Part shown: positions 18,045 through 27,802 of the stretch, one piece after another
Layout: the number at the start of each line of letters is the position of its first letter
Numbering within the stretch: the first letter of the stretch is position 1
Assembly: GCF_001654965.1 (NCBI RefSeq)
Contig: NZ_LXEV01000023.1
Coordinates: 220,770 to 284,769, forward strand
Length of the DNA: 64,000 nt
Direction: 5' to 3'
Source of the DNA: Proteus hauseri ATCC 700826
Lineage (GTDB): Bacteria; Pseudomonadota; Gammaproteobacteria; Enterobacterales; Enterobacteriaceae
Notes under the pieces: model-generated
Databases searched by the model: none
What the model saw: the letters and a program-made list of their open reading frames with translations, nothing else
What the model was told of the DNA's origin: nothing
Made by a program: the position numbers and the translations under genes

Positions 18045-19421
18045 TTATTTTTTTGACTGAAACCATTGCAGCTTTTCATTTAAAGTCACCACATCACCCA
18101 CAATAATTAAAGATGGACTTTCCATTGTTTTGGCCATTTCACTCAATTGATGTAACTGTCCAGCTATCATTTTCTGACAAGCTAACGTTCCTTTTTCAAT
18201 GATAGCCACTGGTGTTGTTGAACTCATATTTTGGCTTAATAGCTTTTCTTGAATAAATGCCGCTTTAGCCAGTCCCATATAAAATACTAATGTTTGATTT
18301 TTCTGTGCAATACATTGCCATTGTGCGTCATTAAGCCCTTTACCATGCCCGGTAATAAATCGAACGCTTTGAGCATAATCACGATGCGTTAAAGGAATAC
18401 CCGCATAAGTTGTACACCCTGATGCAGCAGTTATTCCGGGTACGACAGAAAAAGGAATTTGGCTATCTATTAACGCTTCTAGTTCTTCGCTACCTCGGCC
18501 GAAAATAAAAGGATCTCCTCCTTTTAATCTCACAACACGTTTTCCTGCTGTCGCTTCGTTGATCAATATTTGGTTGATTTCATCTTGCGCTACGCAATGA
18601 AAACCCGCTTGTTTACCAACATAAATACGCTGCGCATCTCTACGCACTAATGCCATCACTTCATCAGAAACCAGCCTATCATAAACCACGACATCTGCTT
18701 GCTGACATTGTTGTAGTCCTTTGATAGTCATTAAGCCCGCATCTCCCGGCCCAGCCCCAACTAACGCCACACTGCCCTGAGGTGGTAATGTGGCAGAAAA
18801 AAGCTGATTAATACGTTGCTCAATACCGTTATCTCTTTTCGCTTCTATTTCTGCTTGTAATGCTTTGTCGGCAAAAAATTGCTCCCAAAAATAACGTCTG
18901 GCCGTTATTGACTTAAAATGTTGTTTAACTTTGGATCTTAATTTTCCGGCTATATCAGCAACAACACCTAATGATGTAGGTAATAATTGTTCGACTTTTT
19001 CTCGTAAAATACGGGCTAATACAGGCGCTTTTCCGCCCGATGAAATCGCCACCATAATAGGCGAACGATCAATCACAGAAGGCATAATAAAACTTGCTTG
19101 CTCTGGTGAATCAACCACATTACAAAAGATTTGTTTTTCACTCGCGGTTTGAAAAACCTGTTGATTGACTTGTTCATTGTCTGTTGCTGCAATTACAAGC
19201 CATTTACCAAGTAAATAATCAACACTAAATGATGCCTTGATGCAAGTGAGTTTTTGCTCTGTTTGCCACTGTATAAATTGCGGCGTAAAGCTAGGTGCAA
19301 CAACTGAGAGTATGGCTCCTGCATCTATCAGTAATCTTGCTTTACGTTCAGCAATTTCACCGCCACCGACTAATAAACAAGGTTTATCTTTTAGCTGGCA
19401 GAATATTGGAAAATAATCCAT
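18045..19421 (-). CDS. cysG: Siroheme synthase CysG (trifunctional)
   Basis: This 458-residue fusion makes siroheme from uroporphyrinogen III. The N-terminal half (about 1-200) is the NAD-dependent precorrin-2 dehydrogenase/ferrochelatase, with [20 protein letters not shown] and [19 protein letters not shown]. The C-terminal half (from about 215) is the SAM-dependent uroporphyrinogen methyltransferase, with [34 protein letters not shown] and [19 protein letters not shown]. It is full length. It lies 29 bp after nirD and supplies the siroheme that NirB needs. Confidence 0.97.
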   Translation of the reverse strand: MDYFPIFCQLKDKPCLLVGGGEIAERKARLLIDAGAILSVVAPSFTPQFIQWQTEQKLTCIKASFSVDYLLGKWLVIAATDNEQVNQQVFQTASEKQIFCNVVDSPEQASFIMPSVIDRSPIMVAISSGGKAPVLARILREKVEQLLPTSLGVVADIAGKLRSKVKQHFKSITARRYFWEQFFADKALQAEIEAKRDNGIEQRINQLFSATLPPQGSVALVGAGPGDAGLMTIKGLQQCQQADVVVYDRLVSDEVMALVRRDAQRIYVGKQAGFHCVAQDEINQILINEATAGKRVVRLKGGDPFIFGRGSEELEALIDSQIPFSVVPGITAASGCTTYAGIPLTHRDYAQSVRFITGHGKGLNDAQWQCIAQKNQTLVFYMGLAKAAFIQEKLLSQNMSSTTPVAIIEKGTLACQKMIAGQLHQLSEMAKTMESPSLIIVGDVVTLNEKLQWFQSKK

Positions 19422-19450
19422 ATTCGTTTCCCCTTCTTTATTAGTTGGGA

Positions 19451-19783
19451 CTATTTACCTGTGCGGACACTGACTATATTGCCTTCGACTTTGACATCAA
19501 ACTGTCTGATCGAGAAGTTTTCATCTTCAAGGCAATGACCATCCGTTAAACGAAAATGCTGTTTTTTTAATGGGCTGACGATATACAACTCATTGTCATG
19601 TTCAGCAATTAATCCTCGCGATAACACACTAGAATGCGCAAAGGGATCAATATTACTTAATGCATATAGTTGTTCATCATGATAAGGACGAAATATCGCT
19701 ACATGATCTTGTTCCACCAGCGCACAAATACCTGTTCCCGGTGTAATATCGTCTAATTGGCAAACTGCTATCCATTGACTCAT
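19451..19783 (-). CDS. nirD: Nitrite reductase (NADH) small subunit NirD
   Basis: This 110-residue protein has the Rieske-like fold of the NirD family ([37 protein letters not shown]). The iron-sulfur Cys/His pairs of true Rieske proteins are absent, as usual for NirD. It partners NirB in reducing nitrite to ammonia in the cytoplasm. Its ATG overlaps the nirB stop by four bases, indicating translational coupling. Confidence 0.95.
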   Translation of the reverse strand: MSQWIAVCQLDDITPGTGICALVEQDHVAIFRPYHDEQLYALSNIDPFAHSSVLSRGLIAEHDNELYIVSPLKKQHFRLTDGHCLEDENFSIRQFDVKVEGNIVSVRTGK

Positions 19784-22326
19784 GATTGCTCCTCCTCTGT
19801 TACCATTTTGATATCAATTCGTTCATCTAAACGCGCTGGGCGATGTTGAAAACGCTCTTTTACCATTTGAACAGTCGGATCAGGCATTGGGTTGTTAATA
19901 AAGTGAGCAAAACGTTTCAATGCATTAGGTGAATCAACCGTTTCTTTCCATTCACAAGCAACCCGCTCTTGTAAGGATTTTAGCTCTTTCTCGAGTTGTG
20001 TATTTAAACCCAATTTGTCGTGAATAATGACATCACGTAAATATTCAATACCACCTTCTAAGTTTTCTAACCAAACAGAAGTGCGTTGTAATTTATCGGC
20101 TGTACGAATATAAAACATCAAAAAGCGGTCGATATAATGAACTAGCGTTTCTTCATCAAGATCAGCTGCAAATAGATCACCATGACGAGGTTTCATACCA
20201 CCATTACCGCCGAAATAGAGGTTCCAACCTTTATCTGTGGCAATGATACCGACATCTTTTCCTTGTGCTTCAGAACATTCCCGAGTACAGCCTGAAACAC
20301 CAAATTTTATTTTGTGAGGCGCTCTTATACCTTTGTAGCGATGCTCTAAAGCAACACCTAAGCCGATACTATCGCCAACCCCAAAACGGCACCAACTGCT
20401 ACCTACACAGGTTTTTACCATGCGTAATGCTTTGGCATAGGCATGTCCCGTTTCAAATCCCGCAGCAATTAGTTTTTGCCAAATCGCAGGTAGATCTTGT
20501 TTATGAGCACCAAACATAGCCATACGTTGTGAGCCCGTGATTTTGGTGTAAAGATTGTATTCTTGTGCAATTTGGCCAATGGCGATAATACCAGCGGGTG
20601 TAATTTCGCCCCCTAGAGAGCGAGGAATAATGGAATAAGTTCCATCTTTTTGCATATTGGCAAGGAAGTTGTCATTCGTATCTTGTAGGGGAACAAGGTC
20701 ATCACGTAAAATATAGTCATTCCAGCAAGATGCTAACAAAGAGCCGACTGTTGGTTTACAAACTTCGCAACCATAACCTTGCCCATGCTTTTCTAATAAT
20801 TCATCAAAGCTTTTCAGCCCTTCAACACGGATAAGATGATAGAGTTCTTGACGAGAATAGTGAAAATGCTCACAAAGATGATGATTAACTTCAATACCTT
20901 GCTTGGCTAATTCAGCATTTAATACTTGTGTAATAAGAGGAATGCAACCACCACAACCTGTGCCCGCTTTCGTTTCTGATTTAATGGCTGCAACAGTGTG
21001 GCATCCATGTTCAATAGCTTGAATAATGTCGCCTTTGGTTACATCAAAACAAGAGCAAATTTGAGCACTTTCCGGTAGAGAATCAACACCTATCGCGGGC
21101 TTACTCCCAGCATGAGCCGGTAAAATTAAGGTGTCAGGATGATCAGGCAATTCGATACTATTTAACGATAATTGCAACAGGTTGCCATAGTCTTCGGTAT
21201 CACCGACCAACACAGCGCCTAATAAGTATTTGTTATCCTCACTCACAATCAGGCGTTTATAAATTTCTTTACCTTCATCTAAATAAATATAACTGCGGCA
21301 CCCTGCTTGACGACCATGAGCATCACCAATCCCCCCCACATCAACGCCCAATAATTTCAATTTCGCACTTAAATCAGCACCTTGGAACTTTGTGTTATGA
21401 CCTAGCAGATGATCAACGGCAACTTGCGCCATCTTATAACCGGGTGCAACTAAACCAAAAGTTTTATTGTGCCACGAAGCACATTCACCTATCGCATAGA
21501 TGTCAGGATCTGAAGTCTGGCAGTAATCATTTATGGTGATGCCCCCTCTTGGGGCAATATCTAAACGGCATTGGCGAGCGAGTTTATCTTTCGGCCGAAT
21601 ACCTGTAGAGAAAACAATAAAATCGACTTCAAGGGAGGAGCCATCAGCAAATTGTAACGTTTTACGTGCTTGTGTGCCCGTTGATAAGATTTCTTGGGTG
21701 TTTTTAGCTGTGTGAACTTTTACTCCCATTCGTTCTATTTTTCGTTTAAGTTGCTCACCACCTAATGTATCTAACTGTTCGGCCATTAAAGTAGGAGCAA
21801 ACTCAATAACATGGGTTTCAACGCCTAAACTTTTTAATGCGCCAGCCGCTTCTAACCCTAATAGCCCGCCGCCTATCACCGCACCTTTACGGCTGATACG
21901 CGCACAGGATTCAATTGCATTAAGATCTTCAATAGTCCGATAAACAAAACAATCTGGTGAGTTATTGCCTTTAATGGTGGGGATCCACGGATAAGAGCCT
22001 GTTGCCATGACTAATTTATCATAGCTAACACAACGCCCCGTATTAGTATGAACAAGCTTCTCTTCACGATTGATAGTGATAACACGCTCACCTATCAATA
22101 CTTCGACCTGATGCTTTTCATAATATCCCTCTTTTACTAAAGAGAGTTCTTCGGCCGTATGATGAGAAAAATAAGAGGAGAGATGAACCCTATCATAAGC
22201 AACTCGCGGTTCTTCGCAAAAAACAACGATGTGATATTCTTCACTTCCACCTTTATCAATTAGCTCTTCGATATAACGATGGCCAACCATTCCGTTACCG
22301 ATAACCGCGAGTGTTTTCTTGCTCAT
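19780..22326 (-). CDS. nirB: Nitrite reductase (NADH) large subunit NirB
   Basis: This 848-residue cytoplasmic enzyme reduces nitrite to ammonium with NADH. Domains in order: an FAD/NAD(P)-binding pyridine nucleotide oxidoreductase (GNGMVGHRYIEEL; second dinucleotide fold GGGLLGLEAAGALKSLG); the BFD-like [2Fe-2S] domain (ICSCFDVTKGD and GTGCGGCIPL, four Cys); and the sulfite/nitrite reductase domains, with the siroheme/[4Fe-4S] Cys set in KTCVGSSWCRFG and SGCTRECSEAQGKD. It is full length. It heads a nirB-nirD-cysG operon preceded by an FNR box. The nirC nitrite channel gene found in E. coli between nirD and cysG is missing here. Confidence 0.97.
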   Translation of the reverse strand: MSKKTLAVIGNGMVGHRYIEELIDKGGSEEYHIVVFCEEPRVAYDRVHLSSYFSHHTAEELSLVKEGYYEKHQVEVLIGERVITINREEKLVHTNTGRCVSYDKLVMATGSYPWIPTIKGNNSPDCFVYRTIEDLNAIESCARISRKGAVIGGGLLGLEAAGALKSLGVETHVIEFAPTLMAEQLDTLGGEQLKRKIERMGVKVHTAKNTQEILSTGTQARKTLQFADGSSLEVDFIVFSTGIRPKDKLARQCRLDIAPRGGITINDYCQTSDPDIYAIGECASWHNKTFGLVAPGYKMAQVAVDHLLGHNTKFQGADLSAKLKLLGVDVGGIGDAHGRQAGCRSYIYLDEGKEIYKRLIVSEDNKYLLGAVLVGDTEDYGNLLQLSLNSIELPDHPDTLILPAHAGSKPAIGVDSLPESAQICSCFDVTKGDIIQAIEHGCHTVAAIKSETKAGTGCGGCIPLITQVLNAELAKQGIEVNHHLCEHFHYSRQELYHLIRVEGLKSFDELLEKHGQGYGCEVCKPTVGSLLASCWNDYILRDDLVPLQDTNDNFLANMQKDGTYSIIPRSLGGEITPAGIIAIGQIAQEYNLYTKITGSQRMAMFGAHKQDLPAIWQKLIAAGFETGHAYAKALRMVKTCVGSSWCRFGVGDSIGLGVALEHRYKGIRAPHKIKFGVSGCTRECSEAQGKDVGIIATDKGWNLYFGGNGGMKPRHGDLFAADLDEETLVHYIDRFLMFYIRTADKLQRTSVWLENLEGGIEYLRDVIIHDKLGLNTQLEKELKSLQERVACEWKETVDSPNALKRFAHFINNPMPDPTVQMVKERFQHRPARLDERIDIKMVTEEEQS

Positions 22327-22663
22327 TTTCGCCTCAAATTTAAAGATATCTAAAGCTAAAATACGAGCCTACTCATAAGATATATTGATGGATATCAAAT
22401 GCAGCTTAATCAATTCAGCTACTACAACTTAATAGTCAATTAGCATTAAAAAAATACCACCAAAGTAGTATCTGACTTTCTTTTTTTCCTAATAATTATT
22501 CCTCAACTATTATGAATAATGTTCTCTTATACCTTTACGTTATATATAAGCGTAATTAAAACTTTGCGAATTAATCACGTTTTACCTAAGTTGACTTCAC
22601 AAAGTAATAACTAAGAAGTTATTCGCATAACGATTTTAGCTATACCGTCTCAGGGAGTGTCTT
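22327..22663. promoter_or_regulatory. Divergent promoter region nirB / ABC-importer operon
   Basis: This 337-bp spacer drives nirB leftwards and the ABC importer rightwards. It holds the FNR box at 22385-22398. An imperfect inverted repeat (ATACCAC, CAAA, GTAGTAT; one mismatch) lies near 22454-22471 and is followed by a T-rich run; it is a possible operator or weak terminator. No gene is present. Confidence 0.55.
22385..22398. promoter_or_regulatory. FNR box upstream of nirB
   Basis: TTGAT-GGAT-ATCAA matches the FNR consensus TTGAT-N4-ATCAA exactly. Its centre lies about 65 bp before the nirB start. With the site at -41.5, transcription would begin near 22350, and TATTTT at 22363-22358 (minus strand) is a suitable -10 element. 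This is the class II activator layout known for nirB, so the operon should be induced without oxygen. Confidence 0.88.
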
Positions 22664-24229
22664 ATGAAAGCAAAATTACTGTCGCTATTGGTTGTTGGTG
22701 CACTTTCAGCACCTGCGTTTGCAGCAACACCCGCAAATACATTAATTGTTGTACAAGGGTTAGATGATCTTGTCAGTCTTGATCCCGCAGAAAGTAACGA
22801 GCTTTCGAGTATTCAAACGATACCCAGCTTATATCAGCGTATTGTGCAACCCAATCGTGATAACCCTGAAATAAATGAACCTATTTTAGTTGAAAGCTGG
22901 CAAGCAAATCCGCAACAGAAATCTATCGTGTTTAAAATAAAGCCGGAGGCGAAATTTGCTTCGGGTAATCCTGTGCGTCCTGAGGATATTTTATTCTCTT
23001 ACCAGCGTGCAATTACCATGAATAAATCACCTGCATTTATTTTAAATGTATTAGGTTGGAAGGCAGATAATATTGCTTCGCAACTTAAAAAAATCAGTGA
23101 TAACGAATTTGAAGTACGTTGGACAGCAGATGTTAGCCCTGATGTAGTGTTAAATATCCTCTCTACTCCGATAGCTTCTATCGTTGATGAAAAACTTATT
23201 GCTGCACATATCAAAAATAATGATTTTGGTAATAGTTGGCTGAAAATGCATTCAGCTGGCAGTGGCGCTTATAAAATGCGCGCTTATCAACCACGCCAAG
23301 CTATTGTATTAGAAGCAAATCCACTTTCACCAACGGGTGCACCTAAAACAGCCAATATCATTATTAAAAATGTGCCTGATCCGGCATCAAGACGTTTATT
23401 AATAGAAAAAGGTGATGCTGATATTGCACGTGATTTAGGCACTGACCAAACCGCAGCATTAGCGGGTAAAGCGGGGATCCAAATTGTTAATATCCCTTCA
23501 GCTGAACAAGTTTATATGGCGTTTAATACTGCTAGCGGCAATTCGGTCTTAAATCAACCCGCATTTTGGCAGGCAGCACGTTATCTTGTCGATTATAAAG
23601 GTATTACCGAAGATTTAATGCGTGGACAATATTTTATCCACCAAAGTTTTTTACCTGTCGGTTTACCGGGCGCATTAGAAGATAATCCTTTTACTTTTGA
23701 TCCTGAAAAAGCAAAAGCAATTTTGGCGCAAGCCGGAATTACAAACGCTCGCTTTACCTTAGATGTTGAAAATAAAGTGCCTTATATTACGGTGGCGCAA
23801 TCTATACAGGCAAGTTTTGCTCAAGCTGGCGTACAGGTTGATTTGTTACCTGCCGCGGGTAGCCAAGTTTATACTCGTGTTCGTGCTAAACAGCATCAAG
23901 CCGCGATCCGTTTTTGGATCCCAGATTATTTTGATGCGCATTCAAACGCGAGTGCCTTTGCTTATAACGATGGGCAATCCAATACTGTTGCTTGGTTAAA
24001 TGGCTGGCAAATTCCTGAATTAAGCAAACAGACGCTGGCTGCATTAAATGAAGCAGATAAAACTAAGCGCCAGAATTTATACACTGAAATGCAAAAAGAA
24101 CTACAACGCAGCTCACCTTATGTGTTTATTGACCAAGGTAAAAACCAGATTGTTTTACGTGATAACATAAAAGGCTACGCTCAAGGTCTTAATGCAGATA
24201 TGGTCTATTATGACAAAGTAACTAAATAA
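22664..24229 (+). CDS. ABC importer substrate-binding protein, peptide/nickel (SBP_bac_5) family
   Basis: This 521-residue periplasmic protein has a signal peptide (KLLSLLVVGALSAPAFAA) and a family 5 binding fold: DDLVSLDPAESNELSS, FKIKPEAKFASGNPVRPEDILFSYQRA, SGAYKMRAYQPRQAIVLEANP, RSSPYVFIDQGKNQIVLRDNIKGY. Its length is close to that of NikA and DppA, but the sequence is clearly different from the OppA pair nearby. It heads a five-gene importer operon (binding protein, two permeases, two ATPases). The ligand could be a di- or tripeptide, a metal chelate or another small solute. No gene of known metal metabolism adjoins it. Confidence 0.88.
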   Translation: MKAKLLSLLVVGALSAPAFAATPANTLIVVQGLDDLVSLDPAESNELSSIQTIPSLYQRIVQPNRDNPEINEPILVESWQANPQQKSIVFKIKPEAKFASGNPVRPEDILFSYQRAITMNKSPAFILNVLGWKADNIASQLKKISDNEFEVRWTADVSPDVVLNILSTPIASIVDEKLIAAHIKNNDFGNSWLKMHSAGSGAYKMRAYQPRQAIVLEANPLSPTGAPKTANIIIKNVPDPASRRLLIEKGDADIARDLGTDQTAALAGKAGIQIVNIPSAEQVYMAFNTASGNSVLNQPAFWQAARYLVDYKGITEDLMRGQYFIHQSFLPVGLPGALEDNPFTFDPEKAKAILAQAGITNARFTLDVENKVPYITVAQSIQASFAQAGVQVDLLPAAGSQVYTRVRAKQHQAAIRFWIPDYFDAHSNASAFAYNDGQSNTVAWLNGWQIPELSKQTLAALNEADKTKRQNLYTEMQKELQRSSPYVFIDQGKNQIVLRDNIKGYAQGLNADMVYYDKVTK

Positions 24230-24240
24230 TATTTTCTCAG

Positions 24241-24275
24241 CCACTCGTTATAGTGATATTTCGAGTGGTTATTTT
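24241..24275 (+). terminator. Attenuating hairpin after the binding-protein gene
   Basis: CCACTCG (24241-24247) and CGAGTGG (24262-24268) pair, followed by TTATTTTT. It lies between the binding protein and the first permease gene, the same design as in the opp operon. It probably raises the ratio of binding protein to membrane parts. Confidence 0.65.
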
Positions 24276-24312
24276 TGTCATTTATTCTGTTATTTAATTA
24301 GGCTATTGCTGT

Positions 24313-25356
24313 ATGAATACTGCTATTGCTTTACCTTCTCGCCTAAAAAGCCAGTTGATAACCTTTGCTCAAGGATTATTAACTCTGATACTAACCCTAT
24401 TAGGGTTACTTATCATCACCTTTACCCTTTCGTCATTTTCTCCTGTTGATCCTGTGCTGCAAATTGTTGGCGATCACGCCAGTATCGAGACATACAATCA
24501 GGTAAAACACGAATTAGGGTTAGACTTACCGATTTACAGCCAATTTTTTCATTATGTTGCCGCATTATTAGAGGGGCAGTTAGGAACAGCAACCTCAACT
24601 GGACAACCGGTTATCGACGATCTATTGACCACATTTCCAGCGACGCTTGAATTAGCCACGGTAGCTTTGCTTATTGGGGCGAGTTTAGGCATTTTATTTG
24701 GTGTGTTGTGCGCGCGTTTTGTCGGTACTCCACTCGATTTCATCTTACGTATTTTTACGTTATTAGGCAGTTCAGTTCCTGTATTTTGGTTAGGTCTTAT
24801 TTTACTACTTATTTTTTATGCCACACTACAGTGGACAGCCGGCCCCGGTCGATTAGATGATATTTATCAGTTCACTATCGAGCCTGTAACTGGATTTGCA
24901 TTAATAGATACTTTGCTTGCGGGCGATAAAGATGCTTTTTTTAATGCTATCTCACACCTTATTTTACCTGTTTCTTTGCTTGCCTATTTTGCATTAGCTT
25001 CTATTACGCGATTAACTCGATCTGCCTGTCTAAATGAGATGGATAAAGAGTATGTCACTTTAGCTAGAGCAAAAGGTGTGAGTGAATTACGTATTCTTTT
25101 TACTCATGTTTTACCTAATATCCGCGGGGTATTAATGACTATTATTGCCCTTTCTTACACTAGCATGCTAGAAGGTGCGGTATTAACAGAAACAGTATTT
25201 TCTTGGCCGGGTATTGGTCGATATCTCACAACAGCGCTATTTGCTGGCGATGCTACTGCGATTATGGGTGGAACATTGGTGATCGGGCTTTGCTTTGTTT
25301 TTATTAATAATATGACGGATATGCTTATTCGTTTAACTGATCCGAGGCTTCGCTAA
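24313..25356 (+). CDS. ABC importer permease (DppB/NikB family)
   Basis: This 347-residue inner-membrane permease of the DppB type has a first TM helix (LLTLILTLLGLLIITFTLSSF), then SPVDPVLQIVGDHAS and ELGLDLPIYSQFFHYV. The EAA loop is EYVTLARAKGVSELRILFTHVLPN, followed by SWPGIGRYLTTALFAGDATAI. It is slightly longer than OppB, from an insertion near residues 180-210. Its stop codon shares a base with the next start (TAATG), so translation is coupled. Confidence 0.9.
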   Translation: MNTAIALPSRLKSQLITFAQGLLTLILTLLGLLIITFTLSSFSPVDPVLQIVGDHASIETYNQVKHELGLDLPIYSQFFHYVAALLEGQLGTATSTGQPVIDDLLTTFPATLELATVALLIGASLGILFGVLCARFVGTPLDFILRIFTLLGSSVPVFWLGLILLLIFYATLQWTAGPGRLDDIYQFTIEPVTGFALIDTLLAGDKDAFFNAISHLILPVSLLAYFALASITRLTRSACLNEMDKEYVTLARAKGVSELRILFTHVLPNIRGVLMTIIALSYTSMLEGAVLTETVFSWPGIGRYLTTALFAGDATAIMGGTLVIGLCFVFINNMTDMLIRLTDPRLR

Positions 25357-26186
25357 TGTTAACTCGATTTCTAACTAAAATAGCGCGATCTCCTTCAGCC
25401 TTAATCGGTTTATTACTGCTGATTTTATTATTTGCTATTGCATTATTTGCACCTTGGTTGGCACCACAAGATCCCAATTGGCAAAATGCAGCTCAGCGAT
25501 TACTTGCTCCTAATGCTCAACATTGGTTGGGCACTGATAACTATGGTCGCGATATTCTTTCTCGTGTGATTTACGGTACTCGTCCTATGTTAGGTCTAGT
25601 GGGACTTGTTGCGCTTATCACCCTACCATTGGGTTTATTGATTGGTATTTTGTCTGGTTATTATGGTGGTTGGACAGAACGTATTTTGATGCGTTTTACC
25701 GATATTGTAATGTCGATGCCCTCGCTTATTTTAGCGTTTGCTTTTGTCGCAATGCTTGGCCCAGGTCTGCTTAATGGCGCGCTTGCTTTAGCACTTACGG
25801 CATGGCCGGCTTATGCCAGACAAGCGCGCAGTGAAATTCAACACTTGCGCAATAGTGATTATTTAGCCGCTGCTGAAATGATGGGAATTAAGGGTTTTCG
25901 GTTACTTTGGGGGCACATATTACCCCTATGCCTTCCTTCGGCAATAGTCCGTTTGGCGTTAAATCTTGCGGTTATTATTCTTGCGGCGGCTGGATTAGGT
26001 TTTCTTGGGTTAGGCGCTCGCCCGCCTATGGCTGAATGGGGAGCCATGATTGCAGAAGGTATGCCGGTTATTTTTGATCAATGGTGGGTTGCTGCAATCC
26101 CCGGCGCGGCGATTTTAATCAGTAGCCTTGCTTTTAATCTGTTGGGTGATGGCTTACGTGATTTATTAGGAGATGCTAATGAGTAA
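25356..26186 (+). CDS. ABC importer permease (DppC/NikC family)
   Basis: This 276-residue inner-membrane permease has a TM1 (ALIGLLLLILLFAIALFAPWL) and the DppC motif QHWLGTDNYGRDILSRVIYGTR. The EAA loop is DYLAAAEMMGIKGFRLLWGHILP, followed by GLGFLGLGARPPMAEWG. It pairs with the preceding permease. It overlaps the following ATPase start by eight bases. Confidence 0.9.
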   Translation: MLTRFLTKIARSPSALIGLLLLILLFAIALFAPWLAPQDPNWQNAAQRLLAPNAQHWLGTDNYGRDILSRVIYGTRPMLGLVGLVALITLPLGLLIGILSGYYGGWTERILMRFTDIVMSMPSLILAFAFVAMLGPGLLNGALALALTAWPAYARQARSEIQHLRNSDYLAAAEMMGIKGFRLLWGHILPLCLPSAIVRLALNLAVIILAAAGLGFLGLGARPPMAEWGAMIAEGMPVIFDQWWVAAIPGAAILISSLAFNLLGDGLRDLLGDANE

Positions 26187-27015
26187 TACGCCTTTAATTG
26201 AGGTAGACAAACTCTGTATTGATTATCCAAGCGCAAGAGTGGTAAATAATGTTTCATTTTCATTAGGGCAAGAACGCTTAGCTCTTGTTGGTGAATCTGG
26301 CTCAGGAAAATCAATGACAGCACGATCCCTAATGGGATTAGTGCGCAAACCGGGAAAAGTTAGCGCAAATAAATTAATGTTAGCAGGTGAGAATTTACTG
26401 AATTATTCTCCTCGACAATGGAATAACGTGCGCGGCAAAACAATCTCAATGATATTGCAAGATCCTCGTTACGCACTTAATCCTGTAAAAACCATCTATC
26501 AGCAAATCGATGAATCAGTCAAACTACATCAAACGCTCTCTCATCAAGATAGACATCAATTAATCATCGAAACACTGTTAGCGGTGGGATTACCTGAGCA
26601 AAATATTTATCGTTATCCGGGTGAATTATCGGGCGGTATGGGACAACGAGCGATGATTGCTATCGCGCTAATTAATAATCCCACCATTTTGATTGCTGAT
26701 GAACCGACTTCAGCGCTAGATGCACAGTTACGCCACCAAATTCTTGAATTAATCATTACACAGTGCGAACAACGTAAAATGGGATTGTTGTTAATCAGCC
26801 ATGATTTACCGCTGGTATCAGAATATTGCGAACGCGTAATGGTGATGTATCAAGGTGAGCAAGTTGATGAACTCAGCGCAAAAACATTACCAGAAGCAAC
26901 GCATCCCTACACGCGTACACTCTGGACATGCAGACCCAGTGCAAAAACCTATGGTACTGAGTTACCTGTATTAGATAGAACGCTTAATTTCAAGGGGCTC
27001 TATCATGCTGATTGA
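26179..27015 (+). CDS. ABC importer ATPase 1 (DppD/NikD family)
   Basis: This 278-residue ATPase has Walker [10 protein letters not shown], signature LSGGMGQRAMIAIAL, Walker B ILIADEPTSALD and switch His LISHDLPLV. I chose the ATG at 26179 over 26173, because AGGAG sits six bases upstream. It lacks most of the C-terminal Cys-containing extension seen in OppD/OppF of this window. It is therefore closer in size to NikD than to OppD. It overlaps the next gene by eleven bases. Confidence 0.9.
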   Translation: MSNTPLIEVDKLCIDYPSARVVNNVSFSLGQERLALVGESGSGKSMTARSLMGLVRKPGKVSANKLMLAGENLLNYSPRQWNNVRGKTISMILQDPRYALNPVKTIYQQIDESVKLHQTLSHQDRHQLIIETLLAVGLPEQNIYRYPGELSGGMGQRAMIAIALINNPTILIADEPTSALDAQLRHQILELIITQCEQRKMGLLLISHDLPLVSEYCERVMVMYQGEQVDELSAKTLPEATHPYTRTLWTCRPSAKTYGTELPVLDRTLNFKGLYHAD

Positions 27016-27724
27016 TATTCATAACTTACAGATCCGCTTTGAACAGGGAAGACAAATTAAGCAAGTTGTTAATAATATTAATTTGCAAGTAAAACAAGGT
27101 GAAACTTTTAGCCTTATTGGCCGCTCTGGTTGTGGTAAATCAACGGTTTTACGGGTTATTGCTGGGCTATTGCGCCAATGGCAAGGGGACATATCGCTAT
27201 TAGGGCAATCTATTCAGCCTCACCAACGTTTTCAGGGTAGATTACGACGTAATGTGCAAATGGTGTTTCAAGATCCTTATGCTTCGTTGCATCCACAACA
27301 TCGTATTGAACGCGCATTTTCAGAGCCATTAAAAATCCATCAAATTCCATTTGATCATTCAACAATTAGTCATGCATTAGAGCAAGTTGGTTTGCCAGCA
27401 GATATCGTTAGTCGTTATCCACATCAACTTTCTGGTGGTCAACGTCAACGCGTTGCAATAGCAAGGGCTTTATTATTGCAGCCGCAATTATTGTTACTGG
27501 ATGAGCCAACATCGGCGTTGGATATGTCTGTTCAAGCAGAAATACTCAATCTGCTTAATGAACTAAAAAAACAGCATAATATGACCTATTTACTCGTAAG
27601 CCATGATGCTGATGTTATTGCTCATATGTCTGATAGAGCCGCATTAATGGAGAATGGTGAATTAACACGACATTATGATAGAGAGGCGTTGTCACAAGGG
27701 ATCCATCGCCTTGATAGTCATTAA
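27005..27724 (+). CDS. ABC importer ATPase 2 (DppF/NikE family)
   Basis: This 239-residue ATPase has Walker A GRSGCGKST, signature LSGGQRQRVAIARAL, Walker B LLLLDEPTSALD and switch His LVSHDADVI. It is short for the family: the C-terminal peptide-transporter extension is absent and the chain ends soon after the His switch. It starts inside the end of the preceding ATPase gene, with AAGGGG eight bases upstream. It is the last gene of the operon, before a shared terminator. Confidence 0.9.
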   Translation: MLIDIHNLQIRFEQGRQIKQVVNNINLQVKQGETFSLIGRSGCGKSTVLRVIAGLLRQWQGDISLLGQSIQPHQRFQGRLRRNVQMVFQDPYASLHPQHRIERAFSEPLKIHQIPFDHSTISHALEQVGLPADIVSRYPHQLSGGQRQRVAIARALLLQPQLLLLDEPTSALDMSVQAEILNLLNELKKQHNMTYLLVSHDADVIAHMSDRAALMENGELTRHYDREALSQGIHRLDSH

Positions 27725-27749
27725 AGAAAAGTAAATAAAAGAAAAAACA

Positions 27750-27784
27750 AGAGCAGTATGGGTGGGATTTATACTGCTCTTTTT
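27750..27784. terminator. Terminator between the ABC importer and ychE
   Basis: AGAGCAGTAT (27750-27759) and ATACTGCTCT (27771-27780) form a 10-bp stem followed by TTTT. It lies between convergent genes. The left side is A-rich, so it can work both ways. Confidence 0.88.
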
Positions 27785-27802
27785 AATGCAACTACACTGT
27801 GT

